Assembly: GCF_001428365.1 (NCBI RefSeq)
Contig: NZ_LMSH01000001.1
Span: 253,685-317,684, forward strand
Length of the DNA: 64,000 nucleotides
Reading direction: 5' to 3'
Source of the DNA: Arthrobacter sp. Soil763
GTDB lineage: Bacteria; Actinomycetota; Actinomycetes; Actinomycetales; Micrococcaceae
Shown here in pieces: positions 49,676-58,332 of the stretch (positions within the stretch are counted from its first letter, which is position 1; every line of letters starts with the position of its first letter). The position numbers were made by a program, and so were the translations under genes. Under the pieces are notes generated by a model. That model made no database searches. It was not told the DNA's origin and was given only the letters and a program-made list of their open reading frames with translations.

Positions 49676-52019
49676 GGTAGCTGTCCGGGTTCAGCGAAAT
49701 CGAATCGATGCCCTCACCCACCAGGAAGGCCGCGAACTCCGGGTGGCTGCTGGGCCCTTGGCCGCAGATGCCGATCTTGATCCCGGCCCCGTGCGCCTTC
49801 CGGATCGCCTCGCTGATCATCGCCATGACGGCCTCGTCCCGCTCGTCGAACAACGCCGCCAGCTGCGCCGAGTCCCGGTCCACGCCCAGGACCAGCTGCG
49901 TGAGGTCGTTCGAGCCGATCGAGAACCCGTCGAAGCGCTCGGCGAACCGGCCGGCCAGCACCACGTTGGAGGGGATCTCGCACATCATGTAGATCTGCAA
50001 ACCGTCCTCGCCGCGGACCAGGCCGTTCTCCGCCATCACGGCGAGCACCTTGTCCGCTTCCTGCGGCGTCCGGCAGAAGGGAACCATCACGATGACGTTG
50101 CCGAAGCCGATCTGCTCCCGGACCCGTTTGAGGGCGCGGCACTCCAGCGCGAAGCCTTCCCGGTACCGGTCGTCGTAGTACCGCGAGGCGCCGCGGAAGC
50201 CGAGCATGGGGTTCTCCTCGGCCTCCTCGAAAGCGGCGCCGCCCAAAAGGTGCGCGTACTCGTTGGTCTTGAAGTCGCTGAGCCGCACGATCACCGGGTT
50301 CGGGTGGTACGGCGCGGCGATTTTGGCGATGCCCAGGGCCAGGGCGTCCACAAAGTACTCCCGCGGGTCCGCATAGCCGCGGGTCAGTTCCCGGATCTGC
50401 GCCGCCTCCTCCGGGTCGCTCACGCGTTCGGGGTGCACCAGGGCCATGGGGTGGACCCGGATCAGCGCGCTGATGATGAACTCCATCCGGGCCAGGCCGA
50501 CGCCGTCCGCCGGCAGGCGCCACCACTGGAAGGCGGCCGCGGGGCTGGCGATGTTCACCATGACTTTGGTGCGCGTGGGCGGCAGGGCGCCCAGGTCCAC
50601 GTCCTCGGTGTCGAACGCGAGGGTGCCGTCGTAGACGCGGCCTGTATCACCTTCGGCGCAGGAGAGGGTCAGCTCCCGCCCCTCCGCCAGGGCGCCGGTG
50701 GCGTTGCCGGTCCCGACGACGGCGGGTACCCCGAGTTCCCGGCTGACGATCGCCGCGTGGCTGGTCGGGCCGCCGCGGTCGGTGACGATCCCGGCGGCGC
50801 GCTTCATGATCGGGACCCAGTCCGGGTCGGTCATTTCAGTCACCAGGATCGCGCCGTCGCGGAACCTGGCAATGTCCGCGGTGCTGCGGATCACGCAGGC
50901 CGTCCCGTGGGCGATGGAGTCGCCGATCGCGGCGCCGGTCACCAGCACGGGCCCGGAGCCGCGGAGCTGGTGCAGGGTGAACCGGCTGCCGGTCTTGAGC
51001 GACTGCACGGTCTCGGGCCGGGCCTGGACCATGAACAGCTCGCCGGTCTCGCCGTCCCGGGCCCATTCCATGTCCATCGGCCGGCCGTAGTGCTCCTCGA
51101 CCCGGACCGCCCAGCGGGCCAGGGTGAGGATCTCGGCGTCGGCCAGGACAAAGGAACGCCTTTCGGCCTCCGAGGTGTCCACGGTGCGGGTCCGGGCGTG
51201 GCCGCCGCGGCTGTAGACCATCTTCTGGGCCTTCGAGCCGAGGGTCTTCTCGATGATCGGGCTGGGCCCTTCGCCCCCGGCCCCGGCCAGCAAAGGCTTG
51301 AACACGAGGTACTTGTCCGGGTTGATGCTGCCCTGGACCACGGTTTCACCCAGGCCCCAGGCCGCGCTGATCACGGCCGCCCGCGGAAACCCGGAATCCG
51401 TGTCGATCGAGAACATCACCCCGGAGGCGCCGACGTCGGAGCGCACCATCCGCTGCACCCCGATCGAGAGCGCGACGTCGAGGTGGTCGAAGCCTTTGAC
51501 TTCCCGGTAGCTGATCGCGCGGTCGGTGAACAGCGAGGCGTAGCAGCGCCGGCAGGCGTCCATCAGCTCGCGCTCGCCCGCGACGTTCAAAAAGGTTTCC
51601 TGCTGGCCGGCGAAGCTGGCGTCGGGCAGGTCCTCGGCCGTGGCGCTGCTGCGGACGGCGACGGAAAGCCGTTCCAGGCCCGCGCGCCGGCCCAGCTCCC
51701 GGTAGTGCTCGAGAATCGACGCGGCGATCGGGGCGGGGAAGTCGCTGGCCAGGAACAGCTCGCGGATGGCTTCCCCGGTCTCGCGCAGCGTGGCGTCGCC
51801 GGAGCGGTAGGCCAGGATCCGCGAGCGCATGGCCGGTTGAATCCCGTTCGCCTCGACAAAGCTTCGGTACGCCGCGGCGGTGGTGGCGAAGCCGTCGGGT
51901 ACCCGCACGCCGCCGGCCTTCAGGGACCGGGTGAGTTCGCCCAGGGAGGCGTTCTTGCCGCCGACCTGCGGGATGTCGCCCAGGGCGATCTCGTCAAACC
52001 ACATCACGTGCTCGGGCAT
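49623..52019 (-). CDS. ppsA: Phosphoenolpyruvate synthase
   Basis: 798 residues, the usual length. The N-terminal ATP-grasp domain begins VGGKNASLGELTRSL and has AVRSSATAEDLPDASFAGQQ. The phosphohistidine domain has GGPTSHAAIV with His421, and the C-terminal TIM barrel has GSNDLTQLVLGVDRD and a GICGQGPSSHP catalytic Cys block. The enzyme makes PEP from pyruvate and ATP, a step for gluconeogenesis. A weaker DosR-like site lies 67-81 bases upstream. Related enzymes occur in hypoxia-linked gene sets of actinobacteria. Confidence 0.96.
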   Translation of the reverse strand: MPEHVMWFDEIALGDIPQVGGKNASLGELTRSLKAGGVRVPDGFATTAAAYRSFVEANGIQPAMRSRILAYRSGDATLRETGEAIRELFLASDFPAPIAASILEHYRELGRRAGLERLSVAVRSSATAEDLPDASFAGQQETFLNVAGERELMDACRRCYASLFTDRAISYREVKGFDHLDVALSIGVQRMVRSDVGASGVMFSIDTDSGFPRAAVISAAWGLGETVVQGSINPDKYLVFKPLLAGAGGEGPSPIIEKTLGSKAQKMVYSRGGHARTRTVDTSEAERRSFVLADAEILTLARWAVRVEEHYGRPMDMEWARDGETGELFMVQARPETVQSLKTGSRFTLHQLRGSGPVLVTGAAIGDSIAHGTACVIRSTADIARFRDGAILVTEMTDPDWVPIMKRAAGIVTDRGGPTSHAAIVSRELGVPAVVGTGNATGALAEGRELTLSCAEGDTGRVYDGTLAFDTEDVDLGALPPTRTKVMVNIASPAAAFQWWRLPADGVGLARMEFIISALIRVHPMALVHPERVSDPEEAAQIRELTRGYADPREYFVDALALGIAKIAAPYHPNPVIVRLSDFKTNEYAHLLGGAAFEEAEENPMLGFRGASRYYDDRYREGFALECRALKRVREQIGFGNVIVMVPFCRTPQEADKVLAVMAENGLVRGEDGLQIYMMCEIPSNVVLAGRFAERFDGFSIGSNDLTQLVLGVDRDSAQLAALFDERDEAVMAMISEAIRKAHGAGIKIGICGQGPSSHPEFAAFLVGEGIDSISLNPDSYLRTVPRIAAAEQGRLRG

Positions 52020-52085
52020 GCCGGCGCTCCTTGGGGTGTTAGTCCGCCAATGCTCCGATCCTGCTGCCCGGCCGGCCGCAGGGTC

Positions 52086-52100
52086 AGGGCCTTAGGACCC
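52086..52100. promoter_or_regulatory. Weak DosR-like site before ppsA
   Basis: AGGGCCTTAGGACCC agrees with AGGGCCnAAAGTCCC at 11 of 14 defined positions, and GGGTC/GACCC arms extend around it. It lies 67-81 bases before ppsA and overlaps the last codons of the upstream ATPase gene, so it needs support from an experiment. Confidence 0.4.
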
Positions 52101-54842
52101 GTTAGGCGCCCCGGCCGGTCCCCCGGCTCCCGGGGCGGCGGACGCGGCGGACGCGGCGGCCGGGCGGCGGTGCCTGGCGGCCTTGTAGAGCCAGTCCGCG
52201 GCCAGGACCGCGGGGACGGCGGCGAGTGCGACGGCCAAGCCTCCGGCGGCCGGCGGCGCGTGGCCCAGCAGGGCCGCGACCGGGCCGAGGAACAGGAACA
52301 CGCTGAGCAGGCCCAGTTCGGCCAGCACGGCCCAGAGCAGCAGCCGGTTGGTGAACCAGCCCAGCCGCCACGGCGGCTCGGTGGCGCTGCGGCACGCGAA
52401 CGCGTTAGCGAGCTGTGCCAGGACGACGGTGGTGAACGCGGCGCCGGAGGCGGCCATGAGCGCGTCCGACGCCGGCAGCTCGGCCCCGGGCCGCCAGCCG
52501 GCGCCCAGGAGCACGGCGGTGTAGGCCACCATCTCCATGAGCGCCTCCACCGGTCCCAGCAGCCCGAACACCCTGATCATCAGGGCCCGGTCCATCAGGT
52601 GGCGGCGTTCCGGCGGCCGTTTCAGGGCGCCCTTGCTGGGAGCCTCGCTGCCCAGGGCCAGGGCGGGCAGCAGGTCGGTGCCGATGTCCAGGGCCAGGAT
52701 CTGCAGCACGCTCAGGGCCAGCGGGAACCGGCCGCCGGAGAGGGCCCAGAAGACGAACGGGGTCAGTTCGGCGACGTTGTCGGTGAGGTGGTAGGTCAGG
52801 AAGCGCCGGATGTTGGCATAGGTGGCCCGGCCCTGCTCCACCGCGGCGATGATCGTCGCGAAGTCGTCGTCGAGCAGCACCAGGTCGGCCGCTTCGCGGG
52901 CCACGTCCGTGCCGCTGCGGCCCATGGCCACGCCGATGTCCGCCTGCTGCAGCGCCGGCCCGTCGTTGACGCCGTCGCCGGTCATGGCCACCACGTGGCC
53001 GCGGTGCTGCAGCAGCCGGGCAACCCGCAGTTTCTGTTCGGGCGAGACCCGGGCGACCACGACGCCGTCGCGGTCCAGCAGCGCCGCCAGCACCTGGTCG
53101 TCCTCGGGCAGGGCGTGGCCTTCCAGCACCAGCTCCGGGGTGCCGATCAGGCCGGTCTCCCGGGCGATGGCGGCGGCGGTGAAGGCGTGGTCGCCGGTGA
53201 CCATCCCCACCCGGATCCCGGCCTCGCGGGCCGCCTGGAGTGAAAACCGGACCTCCGCGCGCGGCGGGTCGTGCAGGCCGATCAGGCCCAGCAGCGTCAG
53301 CCCGGTCTCCAGTGCGTCGGCGGTCGCGCCGTCGGGGACCGGGCCGGGCAGCTGCCGCTCGGCAACGGCCAGCACCCGCAGGCCGCGGGACGCCATCTGG
53401 TCCACGAGCTCCCGGGCGGCGCCGGCGTCGCCAAGGCACACCGGGAGCACGGACTCGGGCGCGCCCTTTACGTACAGGGTGGCCCCGGCGAGCGCCGACT
53501 CCCGCAGCCGGCGGGGGTCGAAGGCGAAGCGCCGGGTCGGCTGCGGCGCCGATGCCGCTTCGGCGCTGTTGCCCGCAGCGCCCGGACCGGCCAGCCGGGT
53601 GGCGAGTGCGTCGATGGCGGCTTCCATCGGGTCGCCCTCGGCGATCCACTGGCCCTCGTGGGGCACCGCCCGGCCCACCGACGCGGCACGCGCGGCGGTA
53701 CTGAGCCGCCGCGCCGCCACGAGCGCCTCCGCGCCCCCGGCGCCTCCCCCGGTACTGATCCGCGCGTCCGGCCCGTAGCCCTGCCCGCTGACCTCGAGCA
53801 GGCCGGCCGGGGTCCAGACCTCGACGGCGTTCATCCGGTTCTGCGTCAGGGTGCCGGTCTTGTCCGTGCAGATGAAGGTCGTGGAGCCGAGCGTTTCCAC
53901 CGCCTGCAAATTGCGGACCAGTGCGTTCCGCGCGGCCATCCGCTGGGCGCCGACGGCGAGCGAGAGGGTCACGGTGGGCAGCAGGCCCTCGGGAACCAGC
54001 GCCACCGCCACGCCGATCGCGAAGAGGAACGCGTCACGCCAGGAGATCCCCACCAGCAACGAGAGGACGAAGAACAGGGCCCCGATGCCCAGGGCGACGC
54101 CGGCGACCAGGCGGACGATCCGCTGCAGTTCCAGGGCCAGCGGGCTCGGCGGCGGCTCGACCCGGCCGGTGAGCGAGGCGATTTCGGCGAGCCGGGTCCT
54201 CCCGCCGGTGCTGGCGACGACCCCTTCGGCCGAACCGATGACCAGGAACGTCCCGCCGAACACCTCCTCGCCCGCTGCTTTGCGGACCGCCTCGCTCTCG
54301 CCCGTGAGCATTGATTCATCCACGGAGCAGCCCGCAGCGAGTCCCAGGACCAGATCCGCCGGGATCCGGTCCCCGGCAACCAGCACGACGGCGTCGCCCG
54401 GCACCAGTTCGGTGGTGTGGACCTTGGCGAGGCGGCCATCACGCCGGACGGACACCATGGCAGGCAGCAGTTCGCGCAATTTCGCCGCGGCGTGCTGGGC
54501 GCGCTCCTGCTGGATGTAGGCGAAGACCCCGTTCACCACGATCACGACCATGATCGCGATGCCCAGCTGCGGCATGCCGGCGACGAACGCCAGCGCGGCC
54601 GCGGCCCAGAGCATCACGGCGAAAAAGTGTGTCATCTCGGCGAGCAGCCGCCGCCAGCCGGGCACCGCGCGGGTCCGGGGCAGCCGGTTCGGCCCCGCCT
54701 GCCGCAACCGGCGCGCCGCCTCTTCGGAGCTCAGGCCGGCGAGGGCGCCCCCCGCCGCGGCACCGGCACCGGTCGTGGCGCCGGCGCCCGGATTCACCGC
54801 CCGCCGCCCGTCACGCGCAGCACCGGGCCCCGACCCCGGCAC
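52092..54842 (-). CDS. P2-type cation-transporting ATPase
   Basis: 916 residues from a GTG 54840-54842. A Gly/Ala-rich N-terminus is followed by a cation-ATPase N-domain (GLSSEEAARRLRQAGPNRLP). TGES is at 180-183, PEGL of segment 4 at 284-287, phosphorylation site DKTGT with Asp327, and GDGVNDGPALQQADIGVAMG is in the hinge. Ten membrane segments are predicted. The PEGL motif resembles calcium/manganese-type pumps, and the whole resembles mycobacterial CtpF, which is in the DosR regulon. The substrate is not fixed by sequence. A DosR-like box is 41-55 bases upstream. The following ppsA starts 72 bases after its stop. Confidence 0.92.
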   Translation of the reverse strand: MPGSGPGAARDGRRAVNPGAGATTGAGAAAGGALAGLSSEEAARRLRQAGPNRLPRTRAVPGWRRLLAEMTHFFAVMLWAAAALAFVAGMPQLGIAIMVVIVVNGVFAYIQQERAQHAAAKLRELLPAMVSVRRDGRLAKVHTTELVPGDAVVLVAGDRIPADLVLGLAAGCSVDESMLTGESEAVRKAAGEEVFGGTFLVIGSAEGVVASTGGRTRLAEIASLTGRVEPPPSPLALELQRIVRLVAGVALGIGALFFVLSLLVGISWRDAFLFAIGVAVALVPEGLLPTVTLSLAVGAQRMAARNALVRNLQAVETLGSTTFICTDKTGTLTQNRMNAVEVWTPAGLLEVSGQGYGPDARISTGGGAGGAEALVAARRLSTAARAASVGRAVPHEGQWIAEGDPMEAAIDALATRLAGPGAAGNSAEAASAPQPTRRFAFDPRRLRESALAGATLYVKGAPESVLPVCLGDAGAARELVDQMASRGLRVLAVAERQLPGPVPDGATADALETGLTLLGLIGLHDPPRAEVRFSLQAAREAGIRVGMVTGDHAFTAAAIARETGLIGTPELVLEGHALPEDDQVLAALLDRDGVVVARVSPEQKLRVARLLQHRGHVVAMTGDGVNDGPALQQADIGVAMGRSGTDVAREAADLVLLDDDFATIIAAVEQGRATYANIRRFLTYHLTDNVAELTPFVFWALSGGRFPLALSVLQILALDIGTDLLPALALGSEAPSKGALKRPPERRHLMDRALMIRVFGLLGPVEALMEMVAYTAVLLGAGWRPGAELPASDALMAASGAAFTTVVLAQLANAFACRSATEPPWRLGWFTNRLLLWAVLAELGLLSVFLFLGPVAALLGHAPPAAGGLAVALAAVPAVLAADWLYKAARHRRPAAASAASAAPGAGGPAGAPNGS

Positions 54843-54882
54843 CTCATGCCTTCGAGGATGCGCCGGTGCGGGAGGCGGTGTT

Positions 54883-54897
54883 AGGGCCTAAAGTCAC
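54883..54897. promoter_or_regulatory. DosR-like box before the P2-type ATPase gene
   Basis: AGGGCCTAAAGTCAC agrees with AGGGCCnAAAGTCCC at 13 of 14 defined positions. It lies 41-55 bases before the GTG start, in the non-coding gap to the glycosyltransferase gene. Confidence 0.58.
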
Positions 54898-54947
54898 CGC
54901 ACGGCCGCGGTCCACCCGGGGCCGTGCGGGCTGTCAGGTACCGGTCG

Positions 54948-55754
54948 TCAGTTGCCGGTCGCTGCCGGGGGACGTTGCCGTCCCAGCGTGCGCAGGTAGG
55001 TCCCGAAGCCGTGCGGCGCCCGGGCGTGGGTCCGCCCGGAGGTGAGCACCCGCATGCTGTCGGTGGCGAGGACGGTGAAGGCCAGGCCGCGCAGGCTCTG
55101 GACCAGGGTGCGGTCTTCGTGTGATTCCAGCTGGGAGAAGCCGCCCGCGGCCAGGTAGGCCGAGGCCCGGACGCCGAAGTTGGCCCCGTAGATGTGCGGG
55201 TGGTTCTCCTCGAAGGGGTGGCGGTCCAGCCAGCGGCGCAGCAGTTCCGGGTCCATGCCGACGGGGTCGGGTTCGACCGACCCCAGGACCGCGTCGGCGC
55301 CGGCCTCGGCGAATTCGAGCTGGCGCACCAACCAGTTCGGCGGGACCTGCGAATCGGCGTCGGTGTTGGCCAGCCAGGTCCGGCCCGGCCACGGAAGCGG
55401 CCGGGACCGCTGGCCGGGGGTGCGCCGGCGCGGACCCAGAACAGCGGCCCTGACGCCGGCCGCCCGGCTGGCCCCGGCGCTGCGCAGCTGGACCTCCAGC
55501 CTGGTGAAGCGCGGGTCGGCGCTGACGTAGCGGGCGGTGATCCCGGCCGAGCCGTCGGTGCAGCTGTCCAGCACCACGATCACCCGCACCGAGACGTCCG
55601 GCCGCACGGCCTGCAGCTCATCGGCGGCGCGCTGCACGGCCCGGAGCGCCCGGTCAATGTGCTGGTCCTCGTTGTGCGCCGGCATGACCACGGCGAACGC
55701 GTCGATGCCGGGGCGGCGGTGCGGCTGCTGCGACGCCAGCGCCGCGCCGCTCAT
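54948..55754 (-). CDS. Family 2 glycosyltransferase, last gene of a three-gene cluster
   Basis: 268 residues starting at the ATG 55752-55754 that overlaps the previous stop (ATGA). The GT-A signature is FAVVMPAHNEDQHIDRAL at about 20-37, a VVLDSCTDGS strand at about 60-69, the DxD motif in LANTDADS (D132, D134) and HEDRTLV, the acidic catalytic region near the end. It has no membrane segments, so it is probably a soluble or peripheral transferase. It is translationally tied to a deacetylase-methyltransferase and an acyl-CoA dehydrogenase-like protein. Sugar donor and acceptor are not evident. Confidence 0.87.
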   Translation of the reverse strand: MSGAALASQQPHRRPGIDAFAVVMPAHNEDQHIDRALRAVQRAADELQAVRPDVSVRVIVVLDSCTDGSAGITARYVSADPRFTRLEVQLRSAGASRAAGVRAAVLGPRRRTPGQRSRPLPWPGRTWLANTDADSQVPPNWLVRQLEFAEAGADAVLGSVEPDPVGMDPELLRRWLDRHPFEENHPHIYGANFGVRASAYLAAGGFSQLESHEDRTLVQSLRGLAFTVLATDSMRVLTSGRTHARAPHGFGTYLRTLGRQRPPAATGN

Positions 55755-57121
55755 TGCGGCGCCCCGGGCGCGCGGAGGATTTCCAGGACGAAGTCGCGTT
55801 CGCGGTACAGGCCGGCGTCCGCCCACCGCAGCTGCCGCCGCGCCGCGGCGTGCACGGCGTCGCCGTCGAGCTCCCAGCCCTCGATCGGGTGCCGCCAGTG
55901 GCACAGCGCCAGCGTGCCGCCGGGGAGCAGCGCCGCCTCGACCCGGTCGAAGAGCACCTCCAGTTCCCCGGGCGCCAGGTAGTAGCCCACCTCGGACACG
56001 ACAATCAGGTCGAACTCGCCCTCCGGCCAATCCTGCGGCACGGTCAGCTGCCGGGTCTGCACGCCGGGCAGGTGCGCCAGGCGCCGGGCGGCGTGCGCGA
56101 GGGCGGCGCTGCTCGCGTCGACGGCCAGGAAGTTGCCGCAGCGTTTGGCCAGTTCCACGCTCAGCGTGCCGATCGAGCAGCCGATTTCCAAGCCGGCGGT
56201 GTAGTCCCGGCCCGGCAGCGCGGCGAGCGTCAGCGCCCGCTTGCGCTGCTCGTACCAGCTGGTGGTGTATTGCCAGGGGTCGTCGCTTCCGCTGTGGACC
56301 GTGTCGAACAGGCCCTCCGCGTCGGCGGCTGCGTAGCCTCCGGAGCGGGCCACGGTCGGGCGCTGCCAGGCGAAGGTCTCCCAGGGCCGGGCGAAGTGTT
56401 TCAGGAAGCCGGGCGGGAGCAGGACCTCGTCCCCGGGCTGGTCGGAGAGCGCGCTGACCTGCGAGGAGTGGGCAGCCATGGCCCGGGCCTTGGCCTGTTC
56501 CTCCGCGGGCTGCAGCGGCAGCCGCAGCCAGGTGTGCCAGGCCTGGTCCTCCGGGCTGGCCCAGAGCCAGTACCAGACGGGATACTCCAGCAGCCCGTAG
56601 CCGGCGGAGCCGGCGGCCTCGGCGGCGGCAGTGCCGGCAGTGTCGTGGTCGATGTGCCCGTCGTTGCGGTAGGGCGCCACCACCACGACGCGCTGCGGGG
56701 GCTGCCCGGTGGCGGCCGCGGCCTCGTGGATGGCGGCCACAATCCGTTCCCGGTGGCCGGCAATCTTACCGTCGGGCAGGCCCAGGTACTGCCAGTCGGC
56801 GCCGGGCACAAGGCCTCCCAGGGCGCCGTCGAACTCCCGGAGCCGCACCTCGGCGAGCTGCTCCGGGGTGGTGCTGGGTGAGTCCGGGTGCGAGGCCTCC
56901 CCGGCGGTGCACAGCAGCACCCGCACCTGGGCGCCGAGGCTGTGCAGCCGGGCCATCAGGCCGCCGGCTCCCAGGGATTCGTCGTCGGGGTGGGCGGCCA
57001 GGACGATGAAAGCGGCGCTGGCCAGTTCTCCGGCGTCGAGCGGCAGCTCCGGGAGGGCGGGGACGCCGCTGGCCGCCCAGGCGCGTTCGCTGGTGCCGGC
57101 GTCGTGGTGCGTAAAGCTCAC
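55751..57121 (-). CDS. PIG-L/LmbE deacetylase fused to a NodS-like methyltransferase
   Basis: 456 residues from the GTG 57119-57121, which overlaps the previous stop (GTGA). Residues 35-245 are a PIG-L (LmbE) domain: zinc site AHPDDE at 43-48 and HIDH at 156-159. From about 275 comes a class I methyltransferase: LEIGCSIGTLS at 311-321 and NFLAVDASSAALAHA. It closely recalls NodS (WYEQRKRALTLAALP, CHWRHPIEG at 407-415). NodS N-methylates a deacetylated chitooligosaccharide in rhizobia; the deacetylase would free the amine. One protein would thus deacetylate and N-methylate a sugar. The actual substrate is unknown. Confidence 0.9.
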   Translation of the reverse strand: MSFTHHDAGTSERAWAASGVPALPELPLDAGELASAAFIVLAAHPDDESLGAGGLMARLHSLGAQVRVLLCTAGEASHPDSPSTTPEQLAEVRLREFDGALGGLVPGADWQYLGLPDGKIAGHRERIVAAIHEAAAATGQPPQRVVVVAPYRNDGHIDHDTAGTAAAEAAGSAGYGLLEYPVWYWLWASPEDQAWHTWLRLPLQPAEEQAKARAMAAHSSQVSALSDQPGDEVLLPPGFLKHFARPWETFAWQRPTVARSGGYAAADAEGLFDTVHSGSDDPWQYTTSWYEQRKRALTLAALPGRDYTAGLEIGCSIGTLSVELAKRCGNFLAVDASSAALAHAARRLAHLPGVQTRQLTVPQDWPEGEFDLIVVSEVGYYLAPGELEVLFDRVEAALLPGGTLALCHWRHPIEGWELDGDAVHAAARRQLRWADAGLYRERDFVLEILRAPGAPQ

Positions 57122-58206
57122 CACGGGTGGTCCCCCTTCAACGTCAGGGCACCGAGCTGGGCGTCGTCGCGCATGGCATGGTGCTGGCGGATGTACAGGG
57201 CGAGGTCCGCCATCCGTTTGCCGTAGCGGGCGTCGAAGGCCAGCGGGCCGGGTCCCAGGTTCTGGCTCACCAGTGACTGGATGCGTTCGACGGCGGTGGC
57301 GACACTGCCGCGCACGCGCAGCGCCTCGCTCCAGGCGCCGGGGCCGGAGAGCTCCCCGGCGTCGATCCGGGCGGCGGTCCGGGCAAGGGTGTGGATGAGG
57401 CCGGTGAGCGTCCGGTCGATCTCGCCAAGGTGCGCGAGGGCCAGCTGGTCCGGTTCGCGGCCCCTTGCGGCGGCCTTCTGCAGCCCTTCCTTGAAGCTGC
57501 GGGCCACCGCGACGGCGCCGCCCAGCCAGCACGCGGCGACGCCCATGCCGCCCCAGGCGAAACCGGGGCGCCGGTAGTACCAGCCTGCTCCGCCGAGCGG
57601 TACGGCCGGGACGGCGTCGAAGTGCACGGTCCCGCTGGGGATCTCGCGCAGGCCCAGGCTGGACCATTCCGGGTCCGCGAAACTGACCCCGGCGGCGTGG
57701 AGGTCGACGGCGAAGGCCCCGCGGCCGCCGTCGGGAAGGTGCGCGGTGATGACGGCGTGGTCAAGCTGCGCGGCGATGGAACACCAGGGCTTGGCGCCGC
57801 TGAGGACGGTCCCCGCGCCGGAGGCGGTGTCGGTGGCTTCCAGTGTCAGGCCCGGCGCCTCGGCGGCGAAGACGCCCCAGGTTCCCTCGCAGGGAACCTC
57901 CGGCCCGTCGGTTTCGGTGCCGGCCTGGGCGAGGATCGCGGCGGCGTCCAGGTGCGGTTCCAGGATCCGTCCGGCGGCGGTGTCGACGGCGGTGACCGAG
58001 GCCAGGGTTTCCCAGAGGAAGGCCGTTCCGCCCGAACCGGGCTTCGGCGTCGTCGTGCCCGCTTCCGTGGCCAGGGCCAGCAGGGCGGGGACATCCCCGA
58101 CGCCGGCTTCGGCGGCCTCCAGCAGCGGTTGCAGGCGGGCAAGGTCCTCCGGGGCTGAGCTGATCCGCACGGCGCGGGGACGCCCGGGGTCCTGGGTCGC
58201 GTTCAT
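57118..58206 (-). CDS. Acyl-CoA dehydrogenase-like flavoprotein, first gene of the cluster
   Basis: 362 residues from the ATG 58204-58206. The frame runs on to 58296, but that part is Arg/Gln-rich and lies in the promoter region. The middle domain has TWGVFAAEA and VLSGAKPWCSIA (loop contacting flavin), and the C-terminal helical domain has ALAHLGEIDRTLTGLIHTLA and RYGKRMADLALYIRQHH. The active-site Glu of typical enzymes cannot be placed with confidence, so it may act on an unusual acyl or amine substrate. It leads the cluster and is coupled to the PIG-L fusion by a 4-base overlap. Confidence 0.8.
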   Translation of the reverse strand: MNATQDPGRPRAVRISSAPEDLARLQPLLEAAEAGVGDVPALLALATEAGTTTPKPGSGGTAFLWETLASVTAVDTAAGRILEPHLDAAAILAQAGTETDGPEVPCEGTWGVFAAEAPGLTLEATDTASGAGTVLSGAKPWCSIAAQLDHAVITAHLPDGGRGAFAVDLHAAGVSFADPEWSSLGLREIPSGTVHFDAVPAVPLGGAGWYYRRPGFAWGGMGVAACWLGGAVAVARSFKEGLQKAAARGREPDQLALAHLGEIDRTLTGLIHTLARTAARIDAGELSGPGAWSEALRVRGSVATAVERIQSLVSQNLGPGPLAFDARYGKRMADLALYIRQHHAMRDDAQLGALTLKGDHPW

Positions 58207-58279
58207 CGGGTCGTCCGTGTCCTTTGCGAAGTGCGCCTGGTGCTGTCCTGCCGGCGGCCTCAGCCGCCCCTGCCTAAAT

Positions 58280-58293
58280 CTAAGCATACTTAG
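58280..58293. promoter_or_regulatory. Small inverted repeat before the three-gene cluster
   Basis: CTAAG and CTTAG flank CATA, and TTAG recurs a few bases on (58291-58300). The stretch is AT-rich against a GC-rich background and lies 74-87 bases before the first gene of the cluster. It may be an operator or part of a promoter. Confidence 0.4.
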
Positions 58294-58332
58294 CACTTAG
58301 GGCCGGGGCGGACGGGGCCCGGCGGGGCGGGG

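Noticed and set aside
49743..53243. Plus-strand open frame of 1166 codons opposite ppsA and the P2-type ATPase gene
   Set aside because: Both genes it opposes have complete catalytic motifs. The frame gives Gly/Arg/His/Gln-rich sequence without recognisable structure.
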